From NCBI GenBank assembly GCA_019639255.1, contig JAHBSF010000016.1, forward strand, positions 21,317 to 85,316: 64,000 nucleotides of DNA, written 5' to 3'. The notes beneath the pieces were generated by a model. The model was given only the letters and a program-made list of their open reading frames with translations, had not been told where the DNA came from and searched no databases. The translations under genes and the position numbers were made by a program. Numbering within the stretch: position 1 is the first letter of the stretch; each line of letters begins with the position of its first letter. Of the stretch, positions 19,341 through 27,786 are shown piece by piece. Source of the DNA: Acidobacteriota bacterium (lineage in GTDB: Bacteria > Acidobacteriota > Blastocatellia > RBC074).

Positions 19341-20315
19341 ATGTGGCGAATCGTAATTCGTCGTCTGCTGGCGCTCGCGCCGCTGCTGCTGGCGGTGGCG
19401 TTGGGGGCGTTTCTTCTGGTGCGGCTGGCGCCGGGGGATTTTCTCTCGGAGTTGAGCCTCAATCCGCAGGTTTCGCCCGAAACCGTCGCGGCAATGCGCG
19501 AGCGTTACGGGCTCGACCTGCCGTGGTACGAGCAGTTCGGAAGGTGGCTTTCGCGCGCGGTGCGCGGCGATCTGGGGTATTCGCTTGCATGTCATTGCGC
19601 GGTAGCGGGCCAGATTGCGGTGCACGTCTTTCAGACTACGGTGCTGGCGGCGGCGGGTTTGGGCCTTGCGCTTGCAGCAGCATTGCCGCTCGGCGTCTGG
19701 TCGGTGTGGAAGCGGTCGCGGATGCTCGATCGCGCAATCACCGCCGGAGTATCGATTCTGCTAGCGTGGCCCACGTTTCTGTGGGCGCTCGGGGCGCTTC
19801 TGCTGGCGGCCGGAACCGGATGGTTCCCGATCGGCGGCATCAGTTCAATAGAAAATGAAAAATATTCCACTGCGGAAAAATTCATTGATCTTTTGCATCA
19901 TCTGGCGCTGCCGGCTGCGGTAGTGGCGCTCAAACAGGCGCCGCATTATTTGCAGACGCTGCGCGCAGGCCTCGCCGAGGCGATGGTGGAAGATCACATT
20001 CGTGCGGCGCGCGCGCGCGGGGTCGCAGAATCGCGTCTGCTTGTGCGGCACGCTTTGCGCAACGCAATCAATCCGCTGCTGACTATGTTCGGTCAGGGCG
20101 TGGGCGCGCTGCTGTCGGGCACGTTCATAGTAGAGACCGTGCTGTCGTGGCCGGGGATCGGATCACTTGCTGTAGGGTCGCTGCTTGCGCGCGATCTGGA
20201 TATGCTGGTTGCGTGCCTGCTGTATGCGGCGATTTTGCTGGCGATGGGGAATCTGCTGGCGGATCTGATGCTGGCTGCGGCCGATCCGCGCATTCGCAGG
20301 CCGCAGCGCGGGTGA
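19341..20315 (+). CDS. Oligopeptide-type ABC transporter permease (DppB-like)
   Basis: The 324-residue inner-membrane protein starts with the DppB-type helix (RLLALAPLLLAVALGAFLL) followed by RLAPGDF, then five further hydrophobic segments. The cytoplasmic EAA loop HIRAARARGVAESRLLVRHAL contacts the ATPase. TM segments are near residues 10-30, 95-120, 135-160, 180-205, 235-265 and 280-305. It forms a heterodimer with the next gene product. The gene overlaps the next one or abuts it (stop at 20315, next start 20312 GTG or 20321 ATG). No ATPase gene is adjacent. Confidence 0.92.
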   Translation: MWRIVIRRLLALAPLLLAVALGAFLLVRLAPGDFLSELSLNPQVSPETVAAMRERYGLDLPWYEQFGRWLSRAVRGDLGYSLACHCAVAGQIAVHVFQTTVLAAAGLGLALAAALPLGVWSVWKRSRMLDRAITAGVSILLAWPTFLWALGALLLAAGTGWFPIGGISSIENEKYSTAEKFIDLLHHLALPAAVVALKQAPHYLQTLRAGLAEAMVEDHIRAARARGVAESRLLVRHALRNAINPLLTMFGQGVGALLSGTFIVETVLSWPGIGSLAVGSLLARDLDMLVACLLYAAILLAMGNLLADLMLAAADPRIRRPQRG

Positions 20316-20320
20316 ACATT

Positions 20321-21424
20321 ATGGGCCGGGCGGTGCGAGATACCCATTGGCTGAAAGGATTGAGACGCGCCTGGCGCGCATCGCCCCGAAGATTGAGGTT
20401 CGGCGTCTTCGTGCTCGGCGCGTTCGCATTGGCGGCGCTCGCCGCAGACTTCCTCGCGCCCTACGATCCGGCGATGCAGGATCGCGAGCATTTTCACGCG
20501 CCGCCCGCGACGCTCTACTGGATGGATCAAAAAGGCGAGTGGAGCTGGCGGCCCTACATCTACCGGAGCCGGCTCGAAGACCGCATCGAGATGATCTACC
20601 GCGAGGATCGCACGCAGGCCTTTTCGTTGAAGTTTTTTGTCGCTCGCGAGGAGTATCGGCTGCTGGGCGTTTTGCCGTGCCGGGTGAAGTTGTTCGGCGT
20701 AGACGCGCCGGCGCGTATATTTCTGTTTGGCAGCGACGGGCTAGGCCGGGATGTGCTGTCGCGGCTGCTCTACGGCGCGCGCGTATCGCTTTCGATCGCG
20801 GCGGCGGCGCTGCTGATTTCGTTTCCTCTGGCCATCGGCATCGGGAGTCTGGCGGGGTATTACGGCGGGGCTGTAGATTTTGTATGCATGCGGGCTGTGG
20901 AACTTTTTCTGGCCCTCCCGGCGTTTTATCTGATTATTGCACTCTCGAGTGCGCTGCCGAGGGACGTTGCGCCCGAAGCCCGCGCGGCGTCGATTATGGC
21001 GATGATTGCGCTGTTTGGCTGGGCGAGTCTGGCGCGGATCGTGCGCGGGATGGTGCTCGGGTTGCGCGAAAGGGATTTTGTTGCTTCCGCGCGTGCAGCA
21101 GGATGCACGGACTGGAGGATTCTGCGGCGGCACGTGTGGCCGCAGATTGCGGGCCTGATGCTTGTGCAGGCGGCGCTGGCGGCGCCCGGTTTTATGCTCG
21201 CCGAGGTGACGCTTTCTTACCTGGGACTGGGAGTTCAGGAGCCGCTGCCAAGCTGGGGCGGTATGCTTGCAACGGGGCAGAACGTGCTGGCGCTTACCGG
21301 GTTCTGGTGGACGCTTGCTCCGGGTGCGGCGATCCTGTTTGTGTGCTTCGGATTTCATATGCTGGCCGACGGTTTGAGAGAAGCCCTCGATCCGCGCGCC
21401 GCATCACTTGACTGGGGCGATTGA
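20321..21424 (+). CDS. Oligopeptide-type ABC transporter permease (DppC-like) with long periplasmic insert
   Basis: The 367-residue DppC-type permease has a first helix (about residues 28-48), then roughly 85 extra residues, including ATLYWMDQKGEWSWRPYIYR and RIEMIYREDRTQAFSLKFF, before the conserved FGSDGLGRDVLSRLLYGARV. Canonical DppC has a shorter segment there. The EAA loop is FVASARAAGCTDWRILRRHV. ATG 20321 is favoured; a GTG at 20312 overlapping the previous stop is possible. The open frame further upstream is an artefact of the preceding gene. The insert may contact the binding protein. Confidence 0.9.
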   Translation: MGRAVRDTHWLKGLRRAWRASPRRLRFGVFVLGAFALAALAADFLAPYDPAMQDREHFHAPPATLYWMDQKGEWSWRPYIYRSRLEDRIEMIYREDRTQAFSLKFFVAREEYRLLGVLPCRVKLFGVDAPARIFLFGSDGLGRDVLSRLLYGARVSLSIAAAALLISFPLAIGIGSLAGYYGGAVDFVCMRAVELFLALPAFYLIIALSSALPRDVAPEARAASIMAMIALFGWASLARIVRGMVLGLRERDFVASARAAGCTDWRILRRHVWPQIAGLMLVQAALAAPGFMLAEVTLSYLGLGVQEPLPSWGGMLATGQNVLALTGFWWTLAPGAAILFVCFGFHMLADGLREALDPRAASLDWGD

Positions 21425-21440
21425 ATCGGGACGGATAAAA

Positions 21441-23246
21441 TTGGAGCGCAGGAAAAAACACCGAACAAAGGGAACAAAGGGAACAAACGGAACAAGCGGA
21501 ACTAAGGGAAAGTTCCTGGCGGGTTTGGTTTGTTTCATCGCGCCGGCGATTGTTTTGCTCGCCGTATGGCCTGCGGCGTTGCCGTCAATATCGGAAGGCG
21601 CGGCAAACGCACAGGGCAGTCGTGCGCGCGCAGGCGGGCGGCTCGTTGCGTCGAAATCGGCCGCGCCGCAGACCTTCAACAGGCTGTTTGCAACCGATGA
21701 GCCGACCACGAGCATGACCGAGCCGCTGGTGGGACATCTCGTAAAGATCAACCGACAGACGCAACTGCCCGAACCCGAACTCGCCGAATCCTGGCGCGTA
21801 TCGCCCGACGGCCGCCGCATTACCTTCACACTGCGGCGCGGCGTGCGGTTTTCCGACGGACAGCCCTTTACGGCCGATGACGTTGTCTTTACCTTCGCGG
21901 TCATAAATGATCCAAACGTAGCGGCGCCGTCCGCCGATATCTTCAACATACAGGGGCAACGCATACAGGTAGAGAAGGTCGATGCCTTGACCGTGGCGTT
22001 TACCCTGCCCGTACCCTATGCGGGCGGAGTGAGGCTTTTTGACGGCCCGCCCATATTGCCGCGCCACATTCTGGAGCCTGCCTGGCGCGCAGGCCGCCTC
22101 AGACAGGAATGGGGATTGGGTGCAGCGCCGGAGCGCGTGGTGGGGTTGGGGCCGTTCAAGATCAAATCCTACGTGCCGGGACAGCGCCTCGTGCTCGGAC
22201 GTAACGAGCATTACTGGAAGCGAAGCGCTACGGGAACTCGGCTGCCGTATCTGGATGAACTCGTTTTCGTCATCGACCGGGACCGGAATACGCAGTTGCT
22301 GAAATTCCAGCGCGGGGAAACCGACGTGCTCAGTCCGGTGAATGCCGACGATCTGGCGGTGTTGAGGCCCGTAGAGCGGCAGGGGCGGATACGCATATTC
22401 GATCTCGGGCCGAGCATGATCCGCGAGGTGTTCTGGTTCAACCAGCATCCGGGGCAGCGCGGCGGGCGTCCGATAGTCGATCCGGTGAAACTCGCCTGGT
22501 TTCGCGAAACGAAGTTCCGCCAGGCGGTGTCCTCGGCGATTGACCGCGCGGCGATTGTAAATCTGGTATTTGCCGGAAGGGCGGCGGAGCAGTACGGATT
22601 TCTGTCGGCGGGCGACCGCGTCTGGCATAATCCCAACGTGCCGAAGTTCGCCTACGACCCGGCGCGCGCGCGGCAACTGCTCGAACAGGCGGGCTTTCGC
22701 TATCAGGGCGCGCAACTGCTCGATGCTCAGGGCCGTGAAGTGGCTTTTACGCTGACGACAAACGCGGGCAATGCGCTGCGGGCGAAGATGAGCGCACTGA
22801 TTCAGGCGGATTTGGCCAAAGTGGGGATGAAGGTTACGCTTCAGGCTGTAGAGGCGCAGGCGCTGCTGTCGAGGCTGGGCGAGGGAGGGGATTACGAGGC
22901 GTGTTTGCTTGCGATCGTAAGCGGCGACGCAGATCCGACCTCGCATCAGAATGCGCTGCTCAGCCGGGGCTCGGGCCACTGGTGGCATCCCGCGCAGCGG
23001 CAGCCGGCAACTCCCTGGGAAGCGCGCATAGACCAGTTGATGCAGCGGCAGATGGGCGCACTCAATACCGCCGCGCGCAAGCGGCTCTTTAATGAGGTGC
23101 AGTCCATTCTCGGCGAGCAGCAGCCGTTCATATTTCTTGCTGCGCGAAACCTGATCGTGGGCGCCGCGAGCGATCTCGGCAATCTGCGCCCGGCGCTGCT
23201 GCCCGATTTTCTGCTGTGGAACTGCGATGAAATCTATCGCCGCTAA
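21441..23246 (+). CDS. Family 5 extracellular solute-binding protein (peptide-type)
   Basis: The protein (about 600 residues) has the SBP_bac_5 organisation: LAESWRVSPDGRRITFTLRRGVRFSDGQPF, a central EVFWFNQHPGQRGGRP, and KFRQAVSSAIDRAAIVNLVF. It would deliver oligopeptides or similar solutes to the two preceding permeases. No ATG precedes the signal peptide: TTG at 21408 or 21441 must be used. Residues 5-25 before the hydrophobic signal (KFLAGLVCFIAPAIVLL) form a Thr-Lys-Gly/Thr-Asn-Gly tract encoded by a 9-bp repeat related to the intergenic palindromes, which is unusual for a signal-peptide n-region. Confidence 0.88.
   Translation: MERRKKHRTKGTKGTNGTSGTKGKFLAGLVCFIAPAIVLLAVWPAALPSISEGAANAQGSRARAGGRLVASKSAAPQTFNRLFATDEPTTSMTEPLVGHLVKINRQTQLPEPELAESWRVSPDGRRITFTLRRGVRFSDGQPFTADDVVFTFAVINDPNVAAPSADIFNIQGQRIQVEKVDALTVAFTLPVPYAGGVRLFDGPPILPRHILEPAWRAGRLRQEWGLGAAPERVVGLGPFKIKSYVPGQRLVLGRNEHYWKRSATGTRLPYLDELVFVIDRDRNTQLLKFQRGETDVLSPVNADDLAVLRPVERQGRIRIFDLGPSMIREVFWFNQHPGQRGGRPIVDPVKLAWFRETKFRQAVSSAIDRAAIVNLVFAGRAAEQYGFLSAGDRVWHNPNVPKFAYDPARARQLLEQAGFRYQGAQLLDAQGREVAFTLTTNAGNALRAKMSALIQADLAKVGMKVTLQAVEAQALLSRLGEGGDYEACLLAIVSGDADPTSHQNALLSRGSGHWWHPAQRQPATPWEARIDQLMQRQMGALNTAARKRLFNEVQSILGEQQPFIFLAARNLIVGAASDLGNLRPALLPDFLLWNCDEIYRR
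21451..21512 (+). repeat. Family A half-repeat inside the binding-protein N-terminus
   Basis: Tandem 9-nt units of the form GGAACAAAG/GGAACAAAC/GGAACAAGC run in frame and encode a GTK/GTN/GTS pattern. They match the purine arm of the family A palindromes; the pyrimidine arm is absent. Confidence 0.8.
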
Positions 23247-23278
23247 ACCAATCCACAATTGGTACAAAGCGTGAGACA

Positions 23279-23371
23279 AGAGATAACGCAACATTGGAAA
23301 TGAAACGAAAATCACGGAAAGCCATGTATTTCCGTTTGTTCCGTCTTATTTCGTATGTATGTTATCTCTCT
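23279..23371. repeat. Family A palindrome, decayed, before the sigma factor gene
   Basis: The left arm starts AGAGATAACGCAACATTGG and the right arm ends GTATGTTATCTCTC. Tips match well but the middle has several mismatches, so it is an older or diverged copy. Confidence 0.75.
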
Positions 23372-23452
23372 TTTATGCGCCAATGCCGTGTGATTTGGAT
23401 TAGTATCCACAGCGGTTTGACATCAATGCGCTGAGAACATAGATTGAGCCGA

Positions 23453-24025
23453 ATGGAGGATTACAACCAACTGCCGGATGCCGAACTTCTGGCGCGGTGC
23501 CTCAAGAAGGACGCCGACGCCTGGGAGGCGCTCGTGCGGCGGTATCAGCGGCTGGTATCTTCCATAACCGTAAGGTTCAAGCTTCCGGCGGCGGATGCGG
23601 CCGACATATTGCAGGGCGTTTTCATTGCGCTTTATAAGCAGATGGGCAGTCTGCAGAAGGAGTCGCGGCTGAGTTCGTGGCTCATTACGGTTACGGTGCG
23701 GGAGTGCTGGAAGCTGCGGCAGCGGCAGGGCGTGCAGGAAACCGTGGGCGAGGATCAGTGGGCGCAGATTGCCGATCAGGAGATCGTTCCGCCCCTCGAT
23801 GAGGAATTCCTGGCCTACGAACGGCAACATCTGGTGCGCCGCGCATTCGAAGACCTCTCGCCGCAGTGCCGCCAGATCCTCGAACAGCTTTTCTATCAGG
23901 AAGTTCCCGCTACTTACGCCGAAATAAGCCGCCGCATCGGCATCCCCGTCGCCAGCATCGGTCCTACCCGCGGTCGCTGCCTCGAAAAACTCCGCGAACA
24001 ATTGCGCAGGGTTGGATTTTTTTAA
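23453..24025 (+). CDS. ECF-type RNA polymerase sigma factor
   Basis: The 190-residue protein carries region 2 (DAELLARCLKKDADAWEALV then DAADILQGVFIALYKQMGSL, the core-binding and -10 recognition helices) and region 4 (LSPQCRQILEQLFYQEVPA then YAEISRRIGIPVASIGPTRG, the helix-turn-helix for the -35 element). There is no region 1 or 3, as expected for an ECF factor. ATG 23453 is used; an upstream TTG at 23444 is possible. It starts the four-gene cluster with the adaptor, TPR-CHAT and subtilase, and probably controls it. A family B palindrome separates it from the adaptor gene. Confidence 0.93.
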   Translation: MEDYNQLPDAELLARCLKKDADAWEALVRRYQRLVSSITVRFKLPAADAADILQGVFIALYKQMGSLQKESRLSSWLITVTVRECWKLRQRQGVQETVGEDQWAQIADQEIVPPLDEEFLAYERQHLVRRAFEDLSPQCRQILEQLFYQEVPATYAEISRRIGIPVASIGPTRGRCLEKLREQLRRVGFF

Positions 24026-24028
24026 CAT

Positions 24029-24119
24029 AAACCGCGGAATACGCGGAAGATTAAGATGGAAAGGGCAGAAAGAGCATTTTCTGCGTATTTGCCGTCTTCT
24101 TTCGAGTATTCCGCGGTTT
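24029..24119. repeat. Family B palindrome between sigma factor and adaptor
   Basis: The left arm begins AAACCGCGGAATACGCGGAAG and the right arm ends CGAGTATTCCGCGGTTT; the outer 14 nt pair well and the inner part is imperfect. It could attenuate transcription between the sigma factor and the three downstream genes. Confidence 0.8.
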
Positions 24120-24230
24120 GGTTTTGGGCGGGTGCGGATTTTTTCGCTGCGGGATGTATTTTTTGGGTATCTGGAATGCACTCATAAGGTGGCGGGACAA
24201 GAGTGGACTAAGCAAACTCAAGGAGGAACG

Positions 24231-24866
24231 ATGAACTGTCCGTCCACAGAAGAAATAATGGATTACTTACGGGGCGCGATCCGGCCGGTGACGGGGTTGG
24301 AGGTCGGCGCCCATCTGGCCACGGGATGTCCCGCCTGCGCCGAGCAGCGGCAGTGGCTGGGGGAGGTGCTCGCCGTAACGGCGGGCGACCGATCCTATGA
24401 TTTCCCGGCGGCGACGATCACGCGCGTGGTTGAGTGGTACAAGGAGCAGACCGCGGGCAAGGCGGGGCTGATCCGCAAGCTGGCCGCGCAGTTGGTCTTC
24501 GACAGTCTTCAGCCTTCGCATCTGGCGCCCGTGCGTTCCGGAATGGCGGGGGCGGGAGCGGCCGCCGGGCGTCAGGTGCTATACCGCGCCGAGGGGTACG
24601 ACATCGATCTGCGGTTTGAGGGAGGCGACGAGTCTGATGACGAAGATCTGATCGGCCAGATCCTGCCTGGCGATCGGCCCCCGCAAACTTCGGATCGAGT
24701 GGCTGTCAGGTTATTGCGTGATGAACTCGAAGTCGCCGCGTCGCGGGCCAACGCGCGCGGGGTCTTCAAATTCGCGCGCGTTCGTTCCGGGACCTACGAT
24801 CTTATGATCGACGTGCCCGAGGGCGAAATCCTGATCAGCCGGATCGCGACCGCCCGCGCCGTCTGA
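24231..24866 (+). CDS. Putative zinc-finger-like anti-sigma or adaptor protein
   Basis: The 211-residue protein follows a strong ribosome site (AAGGAGG, 6 nt spacing) at ATG 24231. Its N-terminus has a His-x4-Cys-x2-Cys arrangement (HLATGCPACAEQ) after CPSTEEIMDYLRG, reminiscent of the zinc-binding anti-sigma fold. The C-terminal 70 residues (from LIGQILPGDRPPQ; ends NARGVFKFARVRSGTYDLMI) resemble a carboxypeptidase-regulatory-like beta-sandwich. No membrane segment is visible, so it should be cytosolic. Its stop overlaps the CHAT start by 1 bp (TGATG-type coupling). It could hold the sigma factor, serve as CHAT substrate, or both; this is inference from context. Confidence 0.6.
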   Translation: MNCPSTEEIMDYLRGAIRPVTGLEVGAHLATGCPACAEQRQWLGEVLAVTAGDRSYDFPAATITRVVEWYKEQTAGKAGLIRKLAAQLVFDSLQPSHLAPVRSGMAGAGAAAGRQVLYRAEGYDIDLRFEGGDESDDEDLIGQILPGDRPPQTSDRVAVRLLRDELEVAASRANARGVFKFARVRSGTYDLMIDVPEGEILISRIATARAV

Positions 24867-27733
24867 TGGCGCAGGAGAACACGATGCTGGACCAGCAGGC
24901 GATCATGCAGGAGACCTACAATTCGGTAGAGATGGGAACTCTCGTCAGCCCCTTTCCGGGAGCATATTCCGAAGTGTCGCTTGCGCTCATCGAAGAGATG
25001 AAGCGCGAGGTGGATCGGCAGATCCGCGTCGACGCCAAGGAGGCGCTGAAGCTGGCGGAGAGGACCTATGAACTGTCCCTTCTCGTAGAAGACCCCCTGG
25101 CGCGCGCGCTCGGACTGAGGGCGCGCGCACAGGCGCTTCACGTTTTGGGGCAGTATGCCGAGGCGATCGAACTCTATGAGGCGGCCGGCGGCGTTTACCG
25201 CGCCGAGGGTCGCCCCATAGAGGCCGCTCGCATAGGTCGTGCGATGATCGACGCGCTTATGTACCTCGGCCGTTACGGCGAGGCGCTGCGGATTGCGGAT
25301 GAAGCGCGGCGTACGCTGCTCGAAGGAGGCGAAAATCTCCTTGCAGCGCAGCTTGAAACCAACGTCGGCAACGTTCATCACCGTCTGGATCAGTATCACC
25401 TGGCGCTTGCCTGCTACGAGCGCGCCGCGGAAGTCTTCGCCGAAACCGGCGAGGCAGTGCCGCTTGCGGTCGTGGCCTTCAACCGCGCAAACATTTACTC
25501 CAACCTCGATGAGTTCCGGCGCTCGCAGGCGCTCTACGAGCAGGCCTACGAAATCTACCACAAACAGGGCATGGCGCTCGCCGCCACGCAGGTCAAGTAC
25601 AGCATCGGCTACCTGCACTTCCTGAAGGGCGAGTATCACCAGGCGATGCGCATACTGCACGAAGTCGACGACGATTTTGCCCGTCTCGGCGACGAGCGCA
25701 TGGGCGCGCTGTGCGATCTGGATCTGGCCGAAATCTACCTTCAACTGAATATTCTGGACGAAGCCGCCGAACTCGGCGCGCGCGCCCGCGCGCGATTCGA
25801 GCGCATCGGCATGCGTTATGAAGCCGCAAAGGCGCTCACCTTCTGGGGACTTGCCGCGCTCAGGCAGCAGAAGATGGGCGAGGCCGAGCGTGCTTTTCAC
25901 CAGGCGCGTGCGGAATTTGCCTCTGAAGGCAACGAAATTTTCCAGGGTGTAGTCAACATATACCTCGCCGAACTCAGCCTTCGCCGCCGCGAAGGCGATG
26001 CCGCTCTCAGCCGCGCTGCGGAAGCCGAGGAACTGTTTGTTCGGCGCAACCTCAAGGCCCGCACCTGCTATGCGCAACTTGTTGTAGCGCGTGCACTTCA
26101 GGTTTGCGGTCGCATCGCCGAGGCGCGCGCCAAGTGCGAGCAGAGCCTTGCAGGCAGTCTGGAGCTGGAAGTCTCCTGGCTCAAGCAACAGGCACACGAA
26201 TTGCTTGGGGATCTGTTGCTGGAAGAGGACGAGAAGACGGCGGCCTACGATCATTACGTCAAAGCAGTAGCATTCGTTGAGCAGATCAGAAGCGGGATTC
26301 GGGTAGATGAATTTCGCAGCGCCTTCTTCAAGGACAAACTTCGGGTCTATGACAAGTTGATTCACCTTTGCCTGTTGACAGGCGGGGCGGAGAAAGAGGC
26401 GGAGGCGTTCTATTACCTCGAAAGCCGGAAGGCTCGGACGCTTGTGGATCTGATGGTGAACGAGCTGGAGCCGGCGCCTGCGGGGAACGGAAGCGAGCCG
26501 CACGACTGGAAGAACCGGTGGCGCGGATTGCGCGAAGAGTTGCACTGGTTCTACAGCAAGGTTCATCAGCGCGAACTCGACGGAAAACAATTGGCCATAG
26601 CGGATCAGAAAAACCTGCACGAAGAGATCAAGGTCCGGGAACGGGCGCTTGTCGAGATGACGCGTCTTGTGCAGATGCGCGATCCGGGATTTTTCTGGCT
26701 GCGCAACGTATCTGGAATGCTCGTCGATGAATTGCGCTCGTATCTGGCGCCGGATGAAGCGGTAATCGAGTATTACTTCGACGGCGACGATCTGATCATT
26801 TTCGTAGTGGACGGCGAGCAGTTGCGCGTCGTGCGCGGGCCGATGGGGCGGCAGGAGTTGCGCGGGCTGATTCTGGAATTGAAGTTCCAGTTCGAGAAAT
26901 TCCATTACGGCCAGCCCTACCTGGATACGCATCAGGAGCATCTGCTTTACAGCACAAACGGCTGTTTGCAGGAACTCTACGATGCGTTGTTTGCTCCGGC
27001 GGCGGATCTGGTAAAGGGCAAGAAGCTGATATTCGTCCCGTTCGACACCCTGCACAACGTTCCCTTCCAGGGGCTTTTTGACGGCGCCGGGTATCTGGCG
27101 GACGGCCACGAGATTGCGCTTGCGCCGAGCGCGCGGCTGTTTGCATTGTGCGCGCAGCGCAGCAACCGGGATCTGGATCGGGTGCTTCTGATCGGTGCGG
27201 CCGATGAGGTTGCGCCGCGTATAGCGGATGAGATCGAGGCGATTCGCAACCTGTATCCGGATGCGCGGTGTTTTACTGGGGCGGAAGCGGATCTGCAGGC
27301 GTTGACCGCCCATTCGACGGGCAGCGACATCTTGCATATAGCTTGCCACGCCATTCTGCGGCAGGACAATCCGATGTTCTCCGCGTTTCGTTTGGCCAAC
27401 AACTGGCTGAACTTCTACGACGTTTGCTCGCTTCAGTTGTCGTCGGCGATGGTGATCCTGAGCGGATGCAGTACGGGCGCCAACCGGACGTTCGCCGGCG
27501 ACGAGATTCTCGGATTGGTCCGGGGCTTTTTGTCGGCTGGCGCTGCGTCCCTGGTTGTGAGTCTGTGGGATGTGAACGATCCGGCGACGGCGCAGTTAAT
27601 GACGGCTTTTTATGAAAGATTGAAGGCAGGCGTCTCCCCGCGGCAAGCGCTGCGCGAGGCTTCAATAAATACGCGACAGCAGTACGCCCACCCCTATTAC
27701 TGGGCGCCGTTTGTTTTCATCGGGCGGGGATAA
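24866..27733 (+). CDS. TPR-CHAT protein (caspase-like peptidase)
   Basis: The 955-residue protein consists of about a dozen TPR-like helical repeats (residues about 50-460, for example LGQYAEAIELYEAAGGVYRA and LDQYHLALACYERAAEVFAE), a linker, and a C-terminal CHAT domain (about 640-955). The catalytic dyad is visible: His828 in HIACHA and Cys868 in ILSGCSTGAN. CHAT domains are separase/caspase relatives, and in type III-E CRISPR a TPR-CHAT protein is a regulated protease. Here the TPR array may sense a partner. It is translationally coupled to the adaptor gene and 53 bp upstream of a subtilase. No signal peptide is seen, so it should be cytosolic. Confidence 0.93.
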   Translation: MAQENTMLDQQAIMQETYNSVEMGTLVSPFPGAYSEVSLALIEEMKREVDRQIRVDAKEALKLAERTYELSLLVEDPLARALGLRARAQALHVLGQYAEAIELYEAAGGVYRAEGRPIEAARIGRAMIDALMYLGRYGEALRIADEARRTLLEGGENLLAAQLETNVGNVHHRLDQYHLALACYERAAEVFAETGEAVPLAVVAFNRANIYSNLDEFRRSQALYEQAYEIYHKQGMALAATQVKYSIGYLHFLKGEYHQAMRILHEVDDDFARLGDERMGALCDLDLAEIYLQLNILDEAAELGARARARFERIGMRYEAAKALTFWGLAALRQQKMGEAERAFHQARAEFASEGNEIFQGVVNIYLAELSLRRREGDAALSRAAEAEELFVRRNLKARTCYAQLVVARALQVCGRIAEARAKCEQSLAGSLELEVSWLKQQAHELLGDLLLEEDEKTAAYDHYVKAVAFVEQIRSGIRVDEFRSAFFKDKLRVYDKLIHLCLLTGGAEKEAEAFYYLESRKARTLVDLMVNELEPAPAGNGSEPHDWKNRWRGLREELHWFYSKVHQRELDGKQLAIADQKNLHEEIKVRERALVEMTRLVQMRDPGFFWLRNVSGMLVDELRSYLAPDEAVIEYYFDGDDLIIFVVDGEQLRVVRGPMGRQELRGLILELKFQFEKFHYGQPYLDTHQEHLLYSTNGCLQELYDALFAPAADLVKGKKLIFVPFDTLHNVPFQGLFDGAGYLADGHEIALAPSARLFALCAQRSNRDLDRVLLIGAADEVAPRIADEIEAIRNLYPDARCFTGAEADLQALTAHSTGSDILHIACHAILRQDNPMFSAFRLANNWLNFYDVCSLQLSSAMVILSGCSTGANRTFAGDEILGLVRGFLSAGAASLVVSLWDVNDPATAQLMTAFYERLKAGVSPRQALREASINTRQQYAHPYYWAPFVFIGRG

Positions 27734-27786
27734 ACGGGCTGTTTCGGCCCCCGACAAGGCCAATCTGGGAAACGGAGGATGGTGAT

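Noticed and set aside
23453..27733. A type III-E CRISPR locus
   Set aside because: No Cas7-11/gRAMP, Cas1-Cas2 or repeat array occurs. Only the sigma/adaptor/TPR-CHAT resemblance remains, treated as analogy.
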